The notes beneath the pieces are model-generated. The model searched no databases and was not told the DNA's origin. It saw only the letters and a program-made list of their open reading frames with translations. A stretch of 64,000 nt of DNA from Gracilibacillus alcaliphilus (GTDB taxonomy: Bacteria > Bacillota > Bacilli > Bacillales > Amphibacillaceae): contig NZ_JAFBFA010000031.1 of assembly GCF_016909015.1 (NCBI RefSeq), positions 4,872 through 68,871 of the forward strand, in the 5' to 3' direction. Below are positions 52,186 to 60,396 of this stretch, piece after piece (position 1 is the stretch's first letter; every line of letters begins with the position of its first letter). A program made the translations under genes and the position numbers.

Positions 52186-52335
52186 CCTGATCCTCCTTAA
52201 TTCTTCCACAATCACTTTTCATCGTTCCTATTCTATCATTACTAACTAATATTAGGCTAGTCATAATAAAAAAGAGGAAATCAAGTATAGGTCCTTGATC
52301 ATCTACCAGGACAAGTTATACCATTTCTCGACATG

Positions 52336-52680
52336 TTACCGGTTAATCAACAGACCTGTCTTATACAATAAATGATTGACACTTTTTTTTATTTGATGGA
52401 AATCAATGTCTTTCGCGGGTTGTCTTGCTATAATGATTATATCATATTCTTGCTTCACATTTTTGTCTAATTCAACAAAAGCCTGTCTGATGTAGCGCTT
52501 AATTTGATTCCGCACAACGGCGTTGCCAATTTTCTTGCTCACAGATAGACCTACTCGATAATGCTTTTGTTGATCTTTATGTAAATAGTAGATAACCAGT
52601 TGTCTATTTGCAAAAGAAGCGCCCTTCTTAAATACCTCTTGAAATTCCTTATCCTTCTTAATTCGCCATTCCTTCTTCAT
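52336..52680 (-). CDS. rnpA: Ribonuclease P protein component
   Basis: A 114-residue basic protein, the subunit assisting RNase P RNA in tRNA 5' processing. The signature VVRNQIKRYIRQAF (RNxxKR) is present. The ATG at 52680 follows GGAGGCG; an upstream in-frame start is not supported. It lies after rpmH with an attenuating terminator between. Confidence 0.97.
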   Translation of the reverse strand: MKKEWRIKKDKEFQEVFKKGASFANRQLVIYYLHKDQQKHYRVGLSVSKKIGNAVVRNQIKRYIRQAFVELDKNVKQEYDIIIIARQPAKDIDFHQIKKSVNHLLYKTGLLINR

Positions 52681-52742
52681 TCTATCGCGCGCCTCCAAAA
52701 AAATGGTTTCCATGCATGTTAATTCAATTATATCATACATGG

Positions 52743-52768
52743 AAAAAGACCACTGAGTCTGTCAGTGG
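52743..52768 (-). terminator. Attenuating terminator between rpmH and rnpA
   Basis: Stem CCACTGA (52750-52756) with TCAGTGG (52762-52768), followed on the minus strand by CTTTTTCC, right after the rpmH stop. It would lower rnpA relative to rpmH. Confidence 0.75.
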
Positions 52769-52769
52769 C

Positions 52770-52904
52770 CTATGCAGATAATACTTTTCTACCTTTCTTA
52801 CGACGACGAGCAAGTACGTTGCGTCCATTTTTTGTGCTCATACGCGCACGAAATCCATGAACTTTCTTGCGCTTACGGTTATTTGGTTGAAATGTACGTT
52901 TCAT
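52770..52904 (-). CDS. rpmH: Ribosomal protein bL34
   Basis: Forty-four residues, MKRTFQPNNRKRKKVHGFRA in the first twenty, ending GRKVLSA; the complete L34 sequence. GGAGGTG lies at good spacing before the start. First gene of the leftward operon from oriC. Confidence 0.99.
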   Translation of the reverse strand: MKRTFQPNNRKRKKVHGFRARMSTKNGRNVLARRRKKGRKVLSA

Positions 52905-52972
52905 ATATATGCACCTCCCTGAGGAATCTAATAAAATTCAATTAAAATTCAATCGTTTAGACAGTCTTACCT

Positions 52973-53001
52973 ATTATATGTATAAACAATCCTCATGTCA
53001 A
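52973..53001 (-). promoter_or_regulatory. Consensus promoter of rpmH
   Basis: TTGACA (52996-53001) and TATAAT (52973-52978), 17 bases apart, a perfect SigA promoter. Confidence 0.9.
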
Positions 53002-53168
53002 TGCCTAATTGAGAAAAACTTGACACTTGAAAAGCCCGATAGTATATCCCATTCATTGTTATTCCGCTATCCATTTACTTTACGTTGATTCTGTATTTTC
53101 ATATTGTACATAACCCTAAATCTGTTATACAACAATATTCAGCTTAATCTGTTATGATACAGACAAAT

Positions 53169-53492
53169 GTGGATAACTATCCAAACAAAAAATGAGTTTT
53201 CCTTATTTTTATCGACAAAATATTCACATAATCAGAACCTGTGCGGGAAAACTGTGCAGTGGTTGTCGAACTTGTGGATAACTATCCGAAATGCATTGCA
53301 ATTTTCGCTTATATTTGATATTATATTTGTGTTTTAATCTGTGCACAAGTAAAACCTATAAATACCTTTATCCACAGATTGTGGATAGTCTGTGGACAAT
53401 TATTCACATTATGTTTATTAGTTTATACACAACTTTGTGGAAAACTTAATTATTAGGTTTTCCGCTTTTTTGTCAATGGATAACTATCCACA
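53169..53492. other. oriC: oriC part 1: DnaA-box clusters upstream of dnaA
   Basis: Boxes seen include TGTGGATAA at 53169 and 53273, TTATCCACA at 53368, TGTGGATAG at 53380, TGTGGACAA at 53391, TTATTCACA at 53400, TTATACACA at 53423 and CTATCCACA at 53484. TTGTCGAA (53263-53270) is a Spo0A-box match beside a DnaA box, with a 7 of 8 match on the other strand at 53212-53219. The gap 52905-53533 holds this and the rpmH promoter; a dnaA promoter must be here, but I cannot fix its elements. Confidence 0.92.
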
Positions 53493-53533
53493 GGATATAA
53501 AGCAGGAAAATGATTGAAAGGAGGGAACATTGC

Positions 53534-54886
53534 ATGGAGAATATCGAGGAGTTATGGAACAATACGCTCAGCTTAATTAAAGACAGAGTGAGTCAGCCCA
53601 GCTATGATACTTGGCTGAAAAATACGTCTGTGGCAGAACTGTTGGATGAAACGATTATTATTTCGGCACCAAATGAATTTACACGTGACTGGCTGGATTC
53701 CAAATATACCTCTATTATTGCAGAAGCGTTATATCAAGTAACAGGTGCCAAACTGGCAGTGAAATTTATTATTCCTGAAAATGCTGATCCAATGGACAAA
53801 GAAATGACACAAGTAAAGAAAAAACCGGCTGCTGTACCAAATAACAATGAATTGTCGGCCAAATCGATGCTGAATGACAAATATACCTTTGAGACATTTG
53901 TTATTGGATCTGGGAACCGCTTTGCTCATGCTGCTTCCTTAGCCGTAGCAGAAGCTCCCGCCAAGGCTTACAACCCTTTATTCATTTATGGTGGTGTAGG
54001 ACTGGGCAAAACACACTTGATGCATGCGATTGGTCATTATGTACTGGAACATAACCCAGAGGCCAAGGTCGTCTATTTATCTTCAGAAAAATTCACCAAT
54101 GAATTCATTAATTCTATTCGTGATAATAAAACAGTGAACTTTCGGAATAAATATCGAAATGTAGATGTGCTGTTAATTGATGATATTCAATTTCTGGCCG
54201 GAAAAGAACAAACACAAGAGGAATTTTTCCATACTTTTAATACCTTACATGAAGAAAACAAACAGATTATTATTTCCAGTGACCGGCCGCCTAAAGAAAT
54301 TCCGACCTTAGAAGATCGGCTGCGCTCCCGTTTTGAATGGGGATTAATTACAGATATTACTCCGCCAGATCTAGAAACACGGATCGCTATTCTGAGGAAA
54401 AAGGCAAAGGCAGAAGGGTTAGATATCCCTAATGAAGTGATGCTCTATATTGCCAACCAAATTGACACAAACATTCGTGAGCTGGAAGGAGCTTTAATCC
54501 GCGTCGTGGCTTATTCTTCTTTGATTAACCAAGATATTGATGCCTCGCTTGCGGCAGAAGCTTTGAAAGACATTATTCCAACATCAAGACCAAGAGTCAT
54601 CACCATTCCTCATATCCAAGAGGAAGTCGGCAAACGCTATAATGTAAAATTAGAAGAGTTTTCAGCAAAGAAACGAACAAAATCGATTGCATTTCCTCGA
54701 CAAATCGCGATGTATTTATCCCGTGAATTAACAGATTTCTCTTTACCAAAAATCGGGGAAGAATTTGGCGGAAGAGATCATACAACTGTGATCCATGCCC
54801 ATGAAAAAATCTCTAAACTATTGGGAACAGATGAACTATTATCAAAAGAAATTGAAGAAATTAAAGAACAGCTTAAATCGATGTAA
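53534..54886 (+). CDS. dnaA: Replication initiator DnaA
   Basis: A 450-residue AAA+ initiator. Domain I (about 1-80), a linker, the ATPase with Walker A GGVGLGKT (153-160) and Walker B LLIDDIQF, then domain IV with the signature GGRDHTTVIHAHEKI. The ATG at 53534 follows GGAGG by 8 bases. It lies between the two halves of oriC, as in B. subtilis. Confidence 0.98.
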   Translation: MENIEELWNNTLSLIKDRVSQPSYDTWLKNTSVAELLDETIIISAPNEFTRDWLDSKYTSIIAEALYQVTGAKLAVKFIIPENADPMDKEMTQVKKKPAAVPNNNELSAKSMLNDKYTFETFVIGSGNRFAHAASLAVAEAPAKAYNPLFIYGGVGLGKTHLMHAIGHYVLEHNPEAKVVYLSSEKFTNEFINSIRDNKTVNFRNKYRNVDVLLIDDIQFLAGKEQTQEEFFHTFNTLHEENKQIIISSDRPPKEIPTLEDRLRSRFEWGLITDITPPDLETRIAILRKKAKAEGLDIPNEVMLYIANQIDTNIRELEGALIRVVAYSSLINQDIDASLAAEALKDIIPTSRPRVITIPHIQEEVGKRYNVKLEEFSAKKRTKSIAFPRQIAMYLSRELTDFSLPKIGEEFGGRDHTTVIHAHEKISKLLGTDELLSKEIEEIKEQLKSM

Positions 54887-54921
54887 ATCTGATAAGTAGA
54901 AAAATAGTGTTGACGAAAGGT

Positions 54922-55076
54922 TGTGAATATTGTGGATAACTGAGGCATACCTGCGAACAAGTTATGCACATCTGGATAACTTTTATAAAAAAGCACTCTT
55001 TTGACTTATCCACATATTCACAAGCCCTATTACTATTGTTACTATTTTTTTATATTAATTAATAATAAATATATTC
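54922..55076. other. oriC: oriC part 2: unwinding module between dnaA and dnaN
   Basis: TGTGAATAT (54922), TGTGGATAA (54931-54939), TTATCCACA (55006-55014) and ATATTCACA (55014-55022) are followed by GCCC, DnaA-trio-like triplets TAT TAC TAT TGT TAC TAT (55028-55045), then an AT-only stretch to about 55075. This is the same order as the B. subtilis basal unwinding system. Confidence 0.92.
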
Positions 55077-55092
55077 CTCAAGGAGGATAAGC

Positions 55093-56235
55093 ATGAAAAT
55101 TGTAATAAACCGAAACAAGCTAATGGAAAGTATTCAACACGTAATGAAGGCTATTTCTTCGAAAACCGCTATTCCAATCTTAGCTGGTTTAAAGATACAA
55201 GCCACAAACAACGGAGTGACACTTACTGGAAGTGACTCTGATATTACGATTGAATCATTTATTCCTATCGAGGAAGAGGGCATTCAATTTATAGACGAAT
55301 TGGAACAAGGCGAAATTATTGCACATGCCAAATACTTTCCGGAAATCATTAGAAAACTGCCTTCCGACACAGTCAAGATTGAAGTAGATGAACAATTGCA
55401 AATAACGATTCAATCAGGACATGCTGAATTCCACCTAAATGGTCAAGATGCGGAAGAATATCCATCAGTAGCCCAAATTGAATCAGAGTCAAACTTTGAA
55501 TTATCGATTCCATTATTAAAAACAATGATCAAGCAAACCGTATTTGCTGTATCCACATCAGAAACACGCCCGATCTTAACCGGGGTAAACCTGAAGGTAG
55601 AAGATGAACATATTCATTTTGTCGCAACGGACAGCCACCGTCTGGCAGCCAGCAAATTACCGTTAACTGAGGATATAGGGGCGTTTCCATTTGACCAAGT
55701 AGTTATACCGGGGAAAAGTCTAAATGAATTAAGTAAGATTCTTGCCGATACTGATGAGAAAATTCAAATTAGTATCAGTTCCAACCAAATTGCTTTTCAA
55801 ACAGAAAACTTATATTTCCTATCCCGCTTATTGGATGGCAAATATCCAGAAACATCCCGGTTAATTCCAGAAGATACCCAAACGGTGATTCAAGCAGATA
55901 CAAAGGCCTTGCTACAAGCAGTAGATCGTGCTTCTTTACTGGCCAAAGATAATCACAATAATGTAATCCGCTTGAACATATTGAACGATAAAACGATCGA
56001 AATCTCTAGTAATTCCCCTGAAATAGGGAAGGTAGAGGAAGAAATTACCGTTACTAGTATTGAGGGAGAGGATTTGAAAATCTCCTTCAGTTCTAAATAT
56101 ATGATTGATGCATTGAAAATCATGGAAACAGAACAAGTACGGATTGAGTTTACTGGTGCGATGCGGCCATTTATTATTAAGCCGACCGAACATGATCAAA
56201 TTCTCCAGTTGATCCTGCCTGTCCGTACGTTTTAA
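55093..56235 (+). CDS. dnaN: DNA polymerase III beta subunit (sliding clamp)
   Basis: A 380-residue three-domain clamp starting MKIVINRNKLMESIQHVMKA and ending LQLILPVRTF, as in the family. AAGGAGG precedes the start. It has a strong terminator 27 bases downstream, so yaaA-recF may need another promoter. Confidence 0.98.
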   Translation: MKIVINRNKLMESIQHVMKAISSKTAIPILAGLKIQATNNGVTLTGSDSDITIESFIPIEEEGIQFIDELEQGEIIAHAKYFPEIIRKLPSDTVKIEVDEQLQITIQSGHAEFHLNGQDAEEYPSVAQIESESNFELSIPLLKTMIKQTVFAVSTSETRPILTGVNLKVEDEHIHFVATDSHRLAASKLPLTEDIGAFPFDQVVIPGKSLNELSKILADTDEKIQISISSNQIAFQTENLYFLSRLLDGKYPETSRLIPEDTQTVIQADTKALLQAVDRASLLAKDNHNNVIRLNILNDKTIEISSNSPEIGKVEEEITVTSIEGEDLKISFSSKYMIDALKIMETEQVRIEFTGAMRPFIIKPTEHDQILQLILPVRTF

Positions 56236-56261
56236 TGAAAAAGCAATAGAATGGGATACAT

Positions 56262-56295
56262 ATAGTATAGGGCAGCACCGCCCTATACTATTTTT
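56262..56295 (+). terminator. Terminator of dnaN
   Basis: A 12-base-pair stem ATAGTATAGGGC / GCCCTATACTAT followed by TTTTATTG. The rest of the 328-base gap before yaaA should hold a promoter for yaaA-recF; I cannot assign it. Confidence 0.88.
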
Positions 56296-56563
56296 ATTGC
56301 TTGGACTGACAAGTTAAACTACTAATTCTATTTGATCGGATTTGTCGTTTTTCGTAAAAATTAGGACATTTTTTTTCTCGAATGGTGAAATGTTCGGCTT
56401 TTCAGAGAAATTAGCTTGCTTTCCTTTTCTAATCTGCAAATGTTTAGTAAAATAGATAGAAGGGCTATACTAGTACCACTACCTTGATACAAAAAATCTG
56501 TTTGAACTGGAAGGCTATTATACATAGGGATCACCCTTATGTAAGAAAAGAAGGTGAAAGCTG

Positions 56564-56800
56564 ATGAAAGAAACCATCCACATTTCCACAGAGTATATTC
56601 CACTAGGACAATTCTTGAAATTAGCCAACATACTAGAGTCAGGCGGTATGATTAAAGTCTTTCTTCAAGAGAATGGTGTCTATGTCAATGATGAACTAGA
56701 GACACGAAGGGGAAGAAAACTTTATCCAGGCGATATGGTCTATGTAGAGGATGCTGGTACGTTCGTGGTCGAAAGTCTGGAAGAAGATGTTCAAAAATGA
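56564..56800 (+). CDS. yaaA: S4-domain protein YaaA (RlbA)
   Basis: A 78-residue S4-type RNA-binding protein, found between dnaN and recF across Firmicutes. The S4 motif is LGQFLKLANILESGGMIKVF (about 13-32) with GRKLYPGDMVYV. The last codons GTT CAA AAA TGA come from the left end of a MITE-like repeat, so the native C-terminus may have been replaced. Confidence 0.93.
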   Translation: MKETIHISTEYIPLGQFLKLANILESGGMIKVFLQENGVYVNDELETRRGRKLYPGDMVYVEDAGTFVVESLEEDVQK

Positions 56801-56904
56801 TGCATTGAATTTTCGGCGCACACGATGTGCTAGTATCGGTGTTGCAACAAGATGTTGCGAACTTAACCGATGCTGGTCATTTTTATCAGATTTTTTGAAC
56901 ACGC
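56786..56904. repeat. MITE-like element, copy 3, inserted at the end of yaaA
   Basis: Ends GATGTTCAAAAA (56786-56797) and TTTTTTGAACACGC (56891-56904) are inverted repeats. The interior has small hairpins (GCACA-CGA-TGTGC; GTTGCAAC with GTTGCGAAC). It separates yaaA from recF. Confidence 0.75.
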
Positions 56905-56941
56905 ATTGGAAAAAGAAGCATAAATTCGAAAGGGAATTCGA

Positions 56942-58054
56942 ATGTATATAGAACAATTACGTTTAACTAATTATCGCAATTATCAAGACTTAACCGTTAC
57001 TTTTGACGATAAAATTAATGTCATCATTGGTGAGAATGCCCAAGGGAAAACAAATCTAATGGAAGCTGTCTATACGTTAGCTTTCTCTAAATCCCACCGT
57101 ACAACAAAAGATAAAGAATTAATTCAATGGGATCAAAACTATGCTAAAATAGAAGGTAGTATTGTAAAAAGGACACAAACCATCCCATTAGAAATTCAGA
57201 TTACCAATAAAGGCAAGAAAGCCAAATTAAATCATCTTGAACAAAAGCGTCTTAGTGATTATATAGGTTCTCTAAACATTGTTATGTTTGCCCCGGAGGA
57301 TTTAAACCTTGTCAAAGGGAGCCCGCAGATTAGAAGACGTTTTGTTGATATGGAAATTGGCCAGATTCAACCTGTTTATATTTACCATCTTGGCCAATAT
57401 ATGAAAATACTGAAGCAGCGCAATCATTTGTTGAAGCAAATGCAGAGACGTAAGACTGAGGATCCTATTATGCTGCGAGTTTTGACAGATCAAATGATCA
57501 TACATGCAGCTGTTATTCTGGAGAAACGCTTTTTATTTATGCAGCGCTTAAGAGATTGGGCCAATCAGATACATAAGGGAATAAGCAGAGAATTGGAGGA
57601 CTTAGATCTTCAATATGCTGCTACCGTCGATGTATCAGAACAGGATAATAGAGAAACAATAGGAGTAACCTTACGTGAAGCTTTTGAACATGTGGAACAA
57701 AAGGAAATAGAGCGTGGTACAACATTAATTGGCCCGCATCGAGACGATGTTGTTTTTTTTGTGAACGGCAAGAATGTCCAAACTTATGGTTCACAAGGAC
57801 AGCAGCGTACTACAGCATTATCACTGAAGCTGGCGGAAATTGAACTGATCTATCAAGAGATTAAAGAATATCCGGTACTGCTTTTAGATGATGTATTAAG
57901 TGAATTAGACGATTACCGTCAATCCCATCTATTAGACACCATTGAAGGAAAAGTCCAAACCTTCATATCTACCACCAGTGTCGATGGTATCCATCATCAG
58001 CAGCTAGATAAAGCAGAAATATTTAGAATCAAAAATGGACAAATAATCGAGTAA
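56942..58054 (+). CDS. recF: DNA repair and recombination protein RecF
   Basis: A 370-residue SMC-like ATPase. Walker A GENAQGKTNL (about 30-39), signature YGSQGQQRTTALSLKLAE (about 280) and Walker B LLLDDVLSELD (about 312). It helps load RecA at gaps. Ribosome site AAAGGGAA. Length equals B. subtilis RecF. Confidence 0.98.
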   Translation: MYIEQLRLTNYRNYQDLTVTFDDKINVIIGENAQGKTNLMEAVYTLAFSKSHRTTKDKELIQWDQNYAKIEGSIVKRTQTIPLEIQITNKGKKAKLNHLEQKRLSDYIGSLNIVMFAPEDLNLVKGSPQIRRRFVDMEIGQIQPVYIYHLGQYMKILKQRNHLLKQMQRRKTEDPIMLRVLTDQMIIHAAVILEKRFLFMQRLRDWANQIHKGISRELEDLDLQYAATVDVSEQDNRETIGVTLREAFEHVEQKEIERGTTLIGPHRDDVVFFVNGKNVQTYGSQGQQRTTALSLKLAEIELIYQEIKEYPVLLLDDVLSELDDYRQSHLLDTIEGKVQTFISTTSVDGIHHQQLDKAEIFRIKNGQIIE

Positions 58055-58068
58055 AAAGTAGGGATTAC

Positions 58069-58356
58069 ATGTTTATTCATATTGGAGATGATCAAGTGAT
58101 TCAGTCACAGGATGTAATCGGAATTATTGATTATAACTTAGTCTCATCTTCGACGATTAACGAGGAGATGCTACAGCAGCTGAAGCAGAAGGATCAAGTC
58201 ATTGTAGCAGATGAGGAGCTTACCAAAGCTGTGGTAATCACTGCTGATAAAGTGTACTATAGTCCGCTGTCTGTACTGACACTGAAGAAAAGGACAAGTA
58301 TGATTTCTACCATTAGTCGACTCGAGGATTATACGGATACTAGTGAGGAAGAATAG
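58069..58356 (+). CDS. remB: Extracellular matrix regulator RemB
   Basis: A 95-residue protein (YaaB) with the RemA-related fold: MFIHIGDDQVIQSQDVIGII at the start, a conserved opening. In B. subtilis it promotes matrix gene expression. It lies 14 bases after recF and before gyrB, the conserved place. Confidence 0.92.
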   Translation: MFIHIGDDQVIQSQDVIGIIDYNLVSSSTINEEMLQQLKQKDQVIVADEELTKAVVITADKVYYSPLSVLTLKKRTSMISTISRLEDYTDTSEEE

Positions 58357-58395
58357 AGATTATTAATGAGAGAGATGTAGGTGATTAGATTGACA

Positions 58396-60315
58396 ATGGA
58401 AGAGAATACGCCACTAGAACAATCTTATGAAGCAGACCAGATTCAAGTATTGGAAGGATTGGAAGCCGTCCGTAAACGACCTGGTATGTATATTGGTTCT
58501 ACCAATGAAAAAGGATTGCACCATCTTGTTTGGGAAATAGTGGATAACAGTATTGATGAGGCTTTGGCTGGTTATTGCGATCATATCAAGGTATTCATTG
58601 AGGAGGATAATAGTATTACAGTCTCCGATAATGGCCGTGGTATCCCGGTAGGTTTGCATGAGAAAACCGGGCGTCCTGCGGTAGAAACCATTATGACGGT
58701 ACTGCATGCCGGGGGTAAGTTTGGCGGCGGCGGTTATAAGGTATCTGGTGGGCTCCATGGTGTGGGGGCTTCTGTCGTTAATGCATTATCTACGAAACTG
58801 GAAGTATTCGTACACCGTGACGGTAAAATACATTACATCAGCTTTCATCGCGGTAAGCCAAATAATGACCTGCATATCATTGGTGACACTGATATTACAG
58901 GTACAAAAACACATTTTATTCCTGATCCGGAAATTTTTACAGAAACAACGGAATTTAATTATGAAACACTTGCTACTCGTTTACGTGAATTAGCCTTTTT
59001 GAACAAAGGACTGACCATCTCTATTCAAGATAAACGAGAAGACAAGGAACCGGAAACCTTTTTCTATGAAGGTGGTATTCGTTCTTATGTGGAGCACTTG
59101 AATCGTTCGAAAGAAGTACTGCATGAACCTTTCTATGCGGAGAAGGAAGAAGAGAATATCCAAGTAGAAGTAGCACTTCAATATAACGATGGGTTTGCCA
59201 GCAATATTTACTCCTTTGCGAATAATATTAATACCCATGAAGGCGGAACACATGAATCTGGTTTTAAGACTGGTTTAACTCGTGTCATTAATGACTATGC
59301 ACGAAAAAATAACTTGTTTAAGGAAGCAGATCCTAATTTGACCGGTGATGATGTGCGAGAGGGATTGACCGCGATTATTTCCGTGAAACACCCTAATCCG
59401 CAATTTGAAGGGCAAACCAAAACAAAGCTGGGTAACAGTGAAGCAAGAACGATTACAGATTCTGCCTTTAGTGAAATGTTTTCCAAATTTTTATTTGAAA
59501 ATCCTAATGCAGCCCGCATCATTGTTGAGAAGGGATTAATGGCCTCAAGAGCACGAATGGCGGCCAAAAAGGCTCGTGAATTAACCCGTCGTAAAGGCGC
59601 TTTAGAGGTTTCACATCTGCCTGGTAAATTGGCAGACTGTTCTTCTCGTGATGCAGCAATTAGTGAATTGTATATCGTAGAGGGTGACTCTGCGGGCGGA
59701 TCTGCCAAACAAGGCCGGGATCGTCATTTCCAAGCGATTCTGCCGTTGCGCGGAAAGGTATTGAACGTCGAAAAGGCTCGTCTGGATAAAATATTGTCTA
59801 ATAATGAGATTCGTTCGATTATTACAGCTCTAGGAACCGGGATTGGTGAAGAATTTGATATTACTAAAGCCCGTTATCATAAAATTGTTATTATGACGGA
59901 TGCCGATGTCGATGGTGCTCATATTAGAACTCTGTTATTAACGTTCTTGTATCGTTTTATGCGGCCATTAATCGATCACGGCTATATATATATTGCCCAA
60001 CCGCCTCTTTATCAGATTAAACAAGGAAAAGCGGTGCATTACACTTATTCTGACCGGGAACTGGATGCACTGCTGAAAGAAATGCCAGCTCAGCCAAAGC
60101 CAGGTATTCAGCGCTATAAAGGACTTGGGGAAATGAATGCAACCCAGCTTTGGGAAACGACGATGGACCCAGACCAGCGTACGTTGCTCCAAGTTCATCT
60201 GGAAGACGCAATGGAAGCGGATCTTATCTTTGATATGCTAATGGGGGATAAGGTCGAACCACGACGGAACTTTATTCAGGATAATGCGGTGTATGTAAAG
60301 AATTTAGATATTTAA
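58396..60315 (+). CDS. gyrB: DNA gyrase subunit B
   Basis: A 639-residue ATPase subunit. GHKL domain with EIVDNSIDEALAGY and DNGRGIPV, a transducer domain, then TOPRIM with VEGDSAGGSAKQGRDR and DADVDGAHI. The start is uncertain: ATG 58396 gives the B. subtilis length, but TTG 58390 is better spaced from AGGTGAT, and GTG 58381 is also in frame. Confidence 0.97.
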   Translation: MEENTPLEQSYEADQIQVLEGLEAVRKRPGMYIGSTNEKGLHHLVWEIVDNSIDEALAGYCDHIKVFIEEDNSITVSDNGRGIPVGLHEKTGRPAVETIMTVLHAGGKFGGGGYKVSGGLHGVGASVVNALSTKLEVFVHRDGKIHYISFHRGKPNNDLHIIGDTDITGTKTHFIPDPEIFTETTEFNYETLATRLRELAFLNKGLTISIQDKREDKEPETFFYEGGIRSYVEHLNRSKEVLHEPFYAEKEEENIQVEVALQYNDGFASNIYSFANNINTHEGGTHESGFKTGLTRVINDYARKNNLFKEADPNLTGDDVREGLTAIISVKHPNPQFEGQTKTKLGNSEARTITDSAFSEMFSKFLFENPNAARIIVEKGLMASRARMAAKKARELTRRKGALEVSHLPGKLADCSSRDAAISELYIVEGDSAGGSAKQGRDRHFQAILPLRGKVLNVEKARLDKILSNNEIRSIITALGTGIGEEFDITKARYHKIVIMTDADVDGAHIRTLLLTFLYRFMRPLIDHGYIYIAQPPLYQIKQGKAVHYTYSDRELDALLKEMPAQPKPGIQRYKGLGEMNATQLWETTMDPDQRTLLQVHLEDAMEADLIFDMLMGDKVEPRRNFIQDNAVYVKNLDI

Positions 60316-60396
60316 TCAATCAATTTTTTTACATCATGATGTTTTTCAATAGATCGTTCACTTCTTCCTGCAGTGAAATATAGGAGGTAATTTAAT

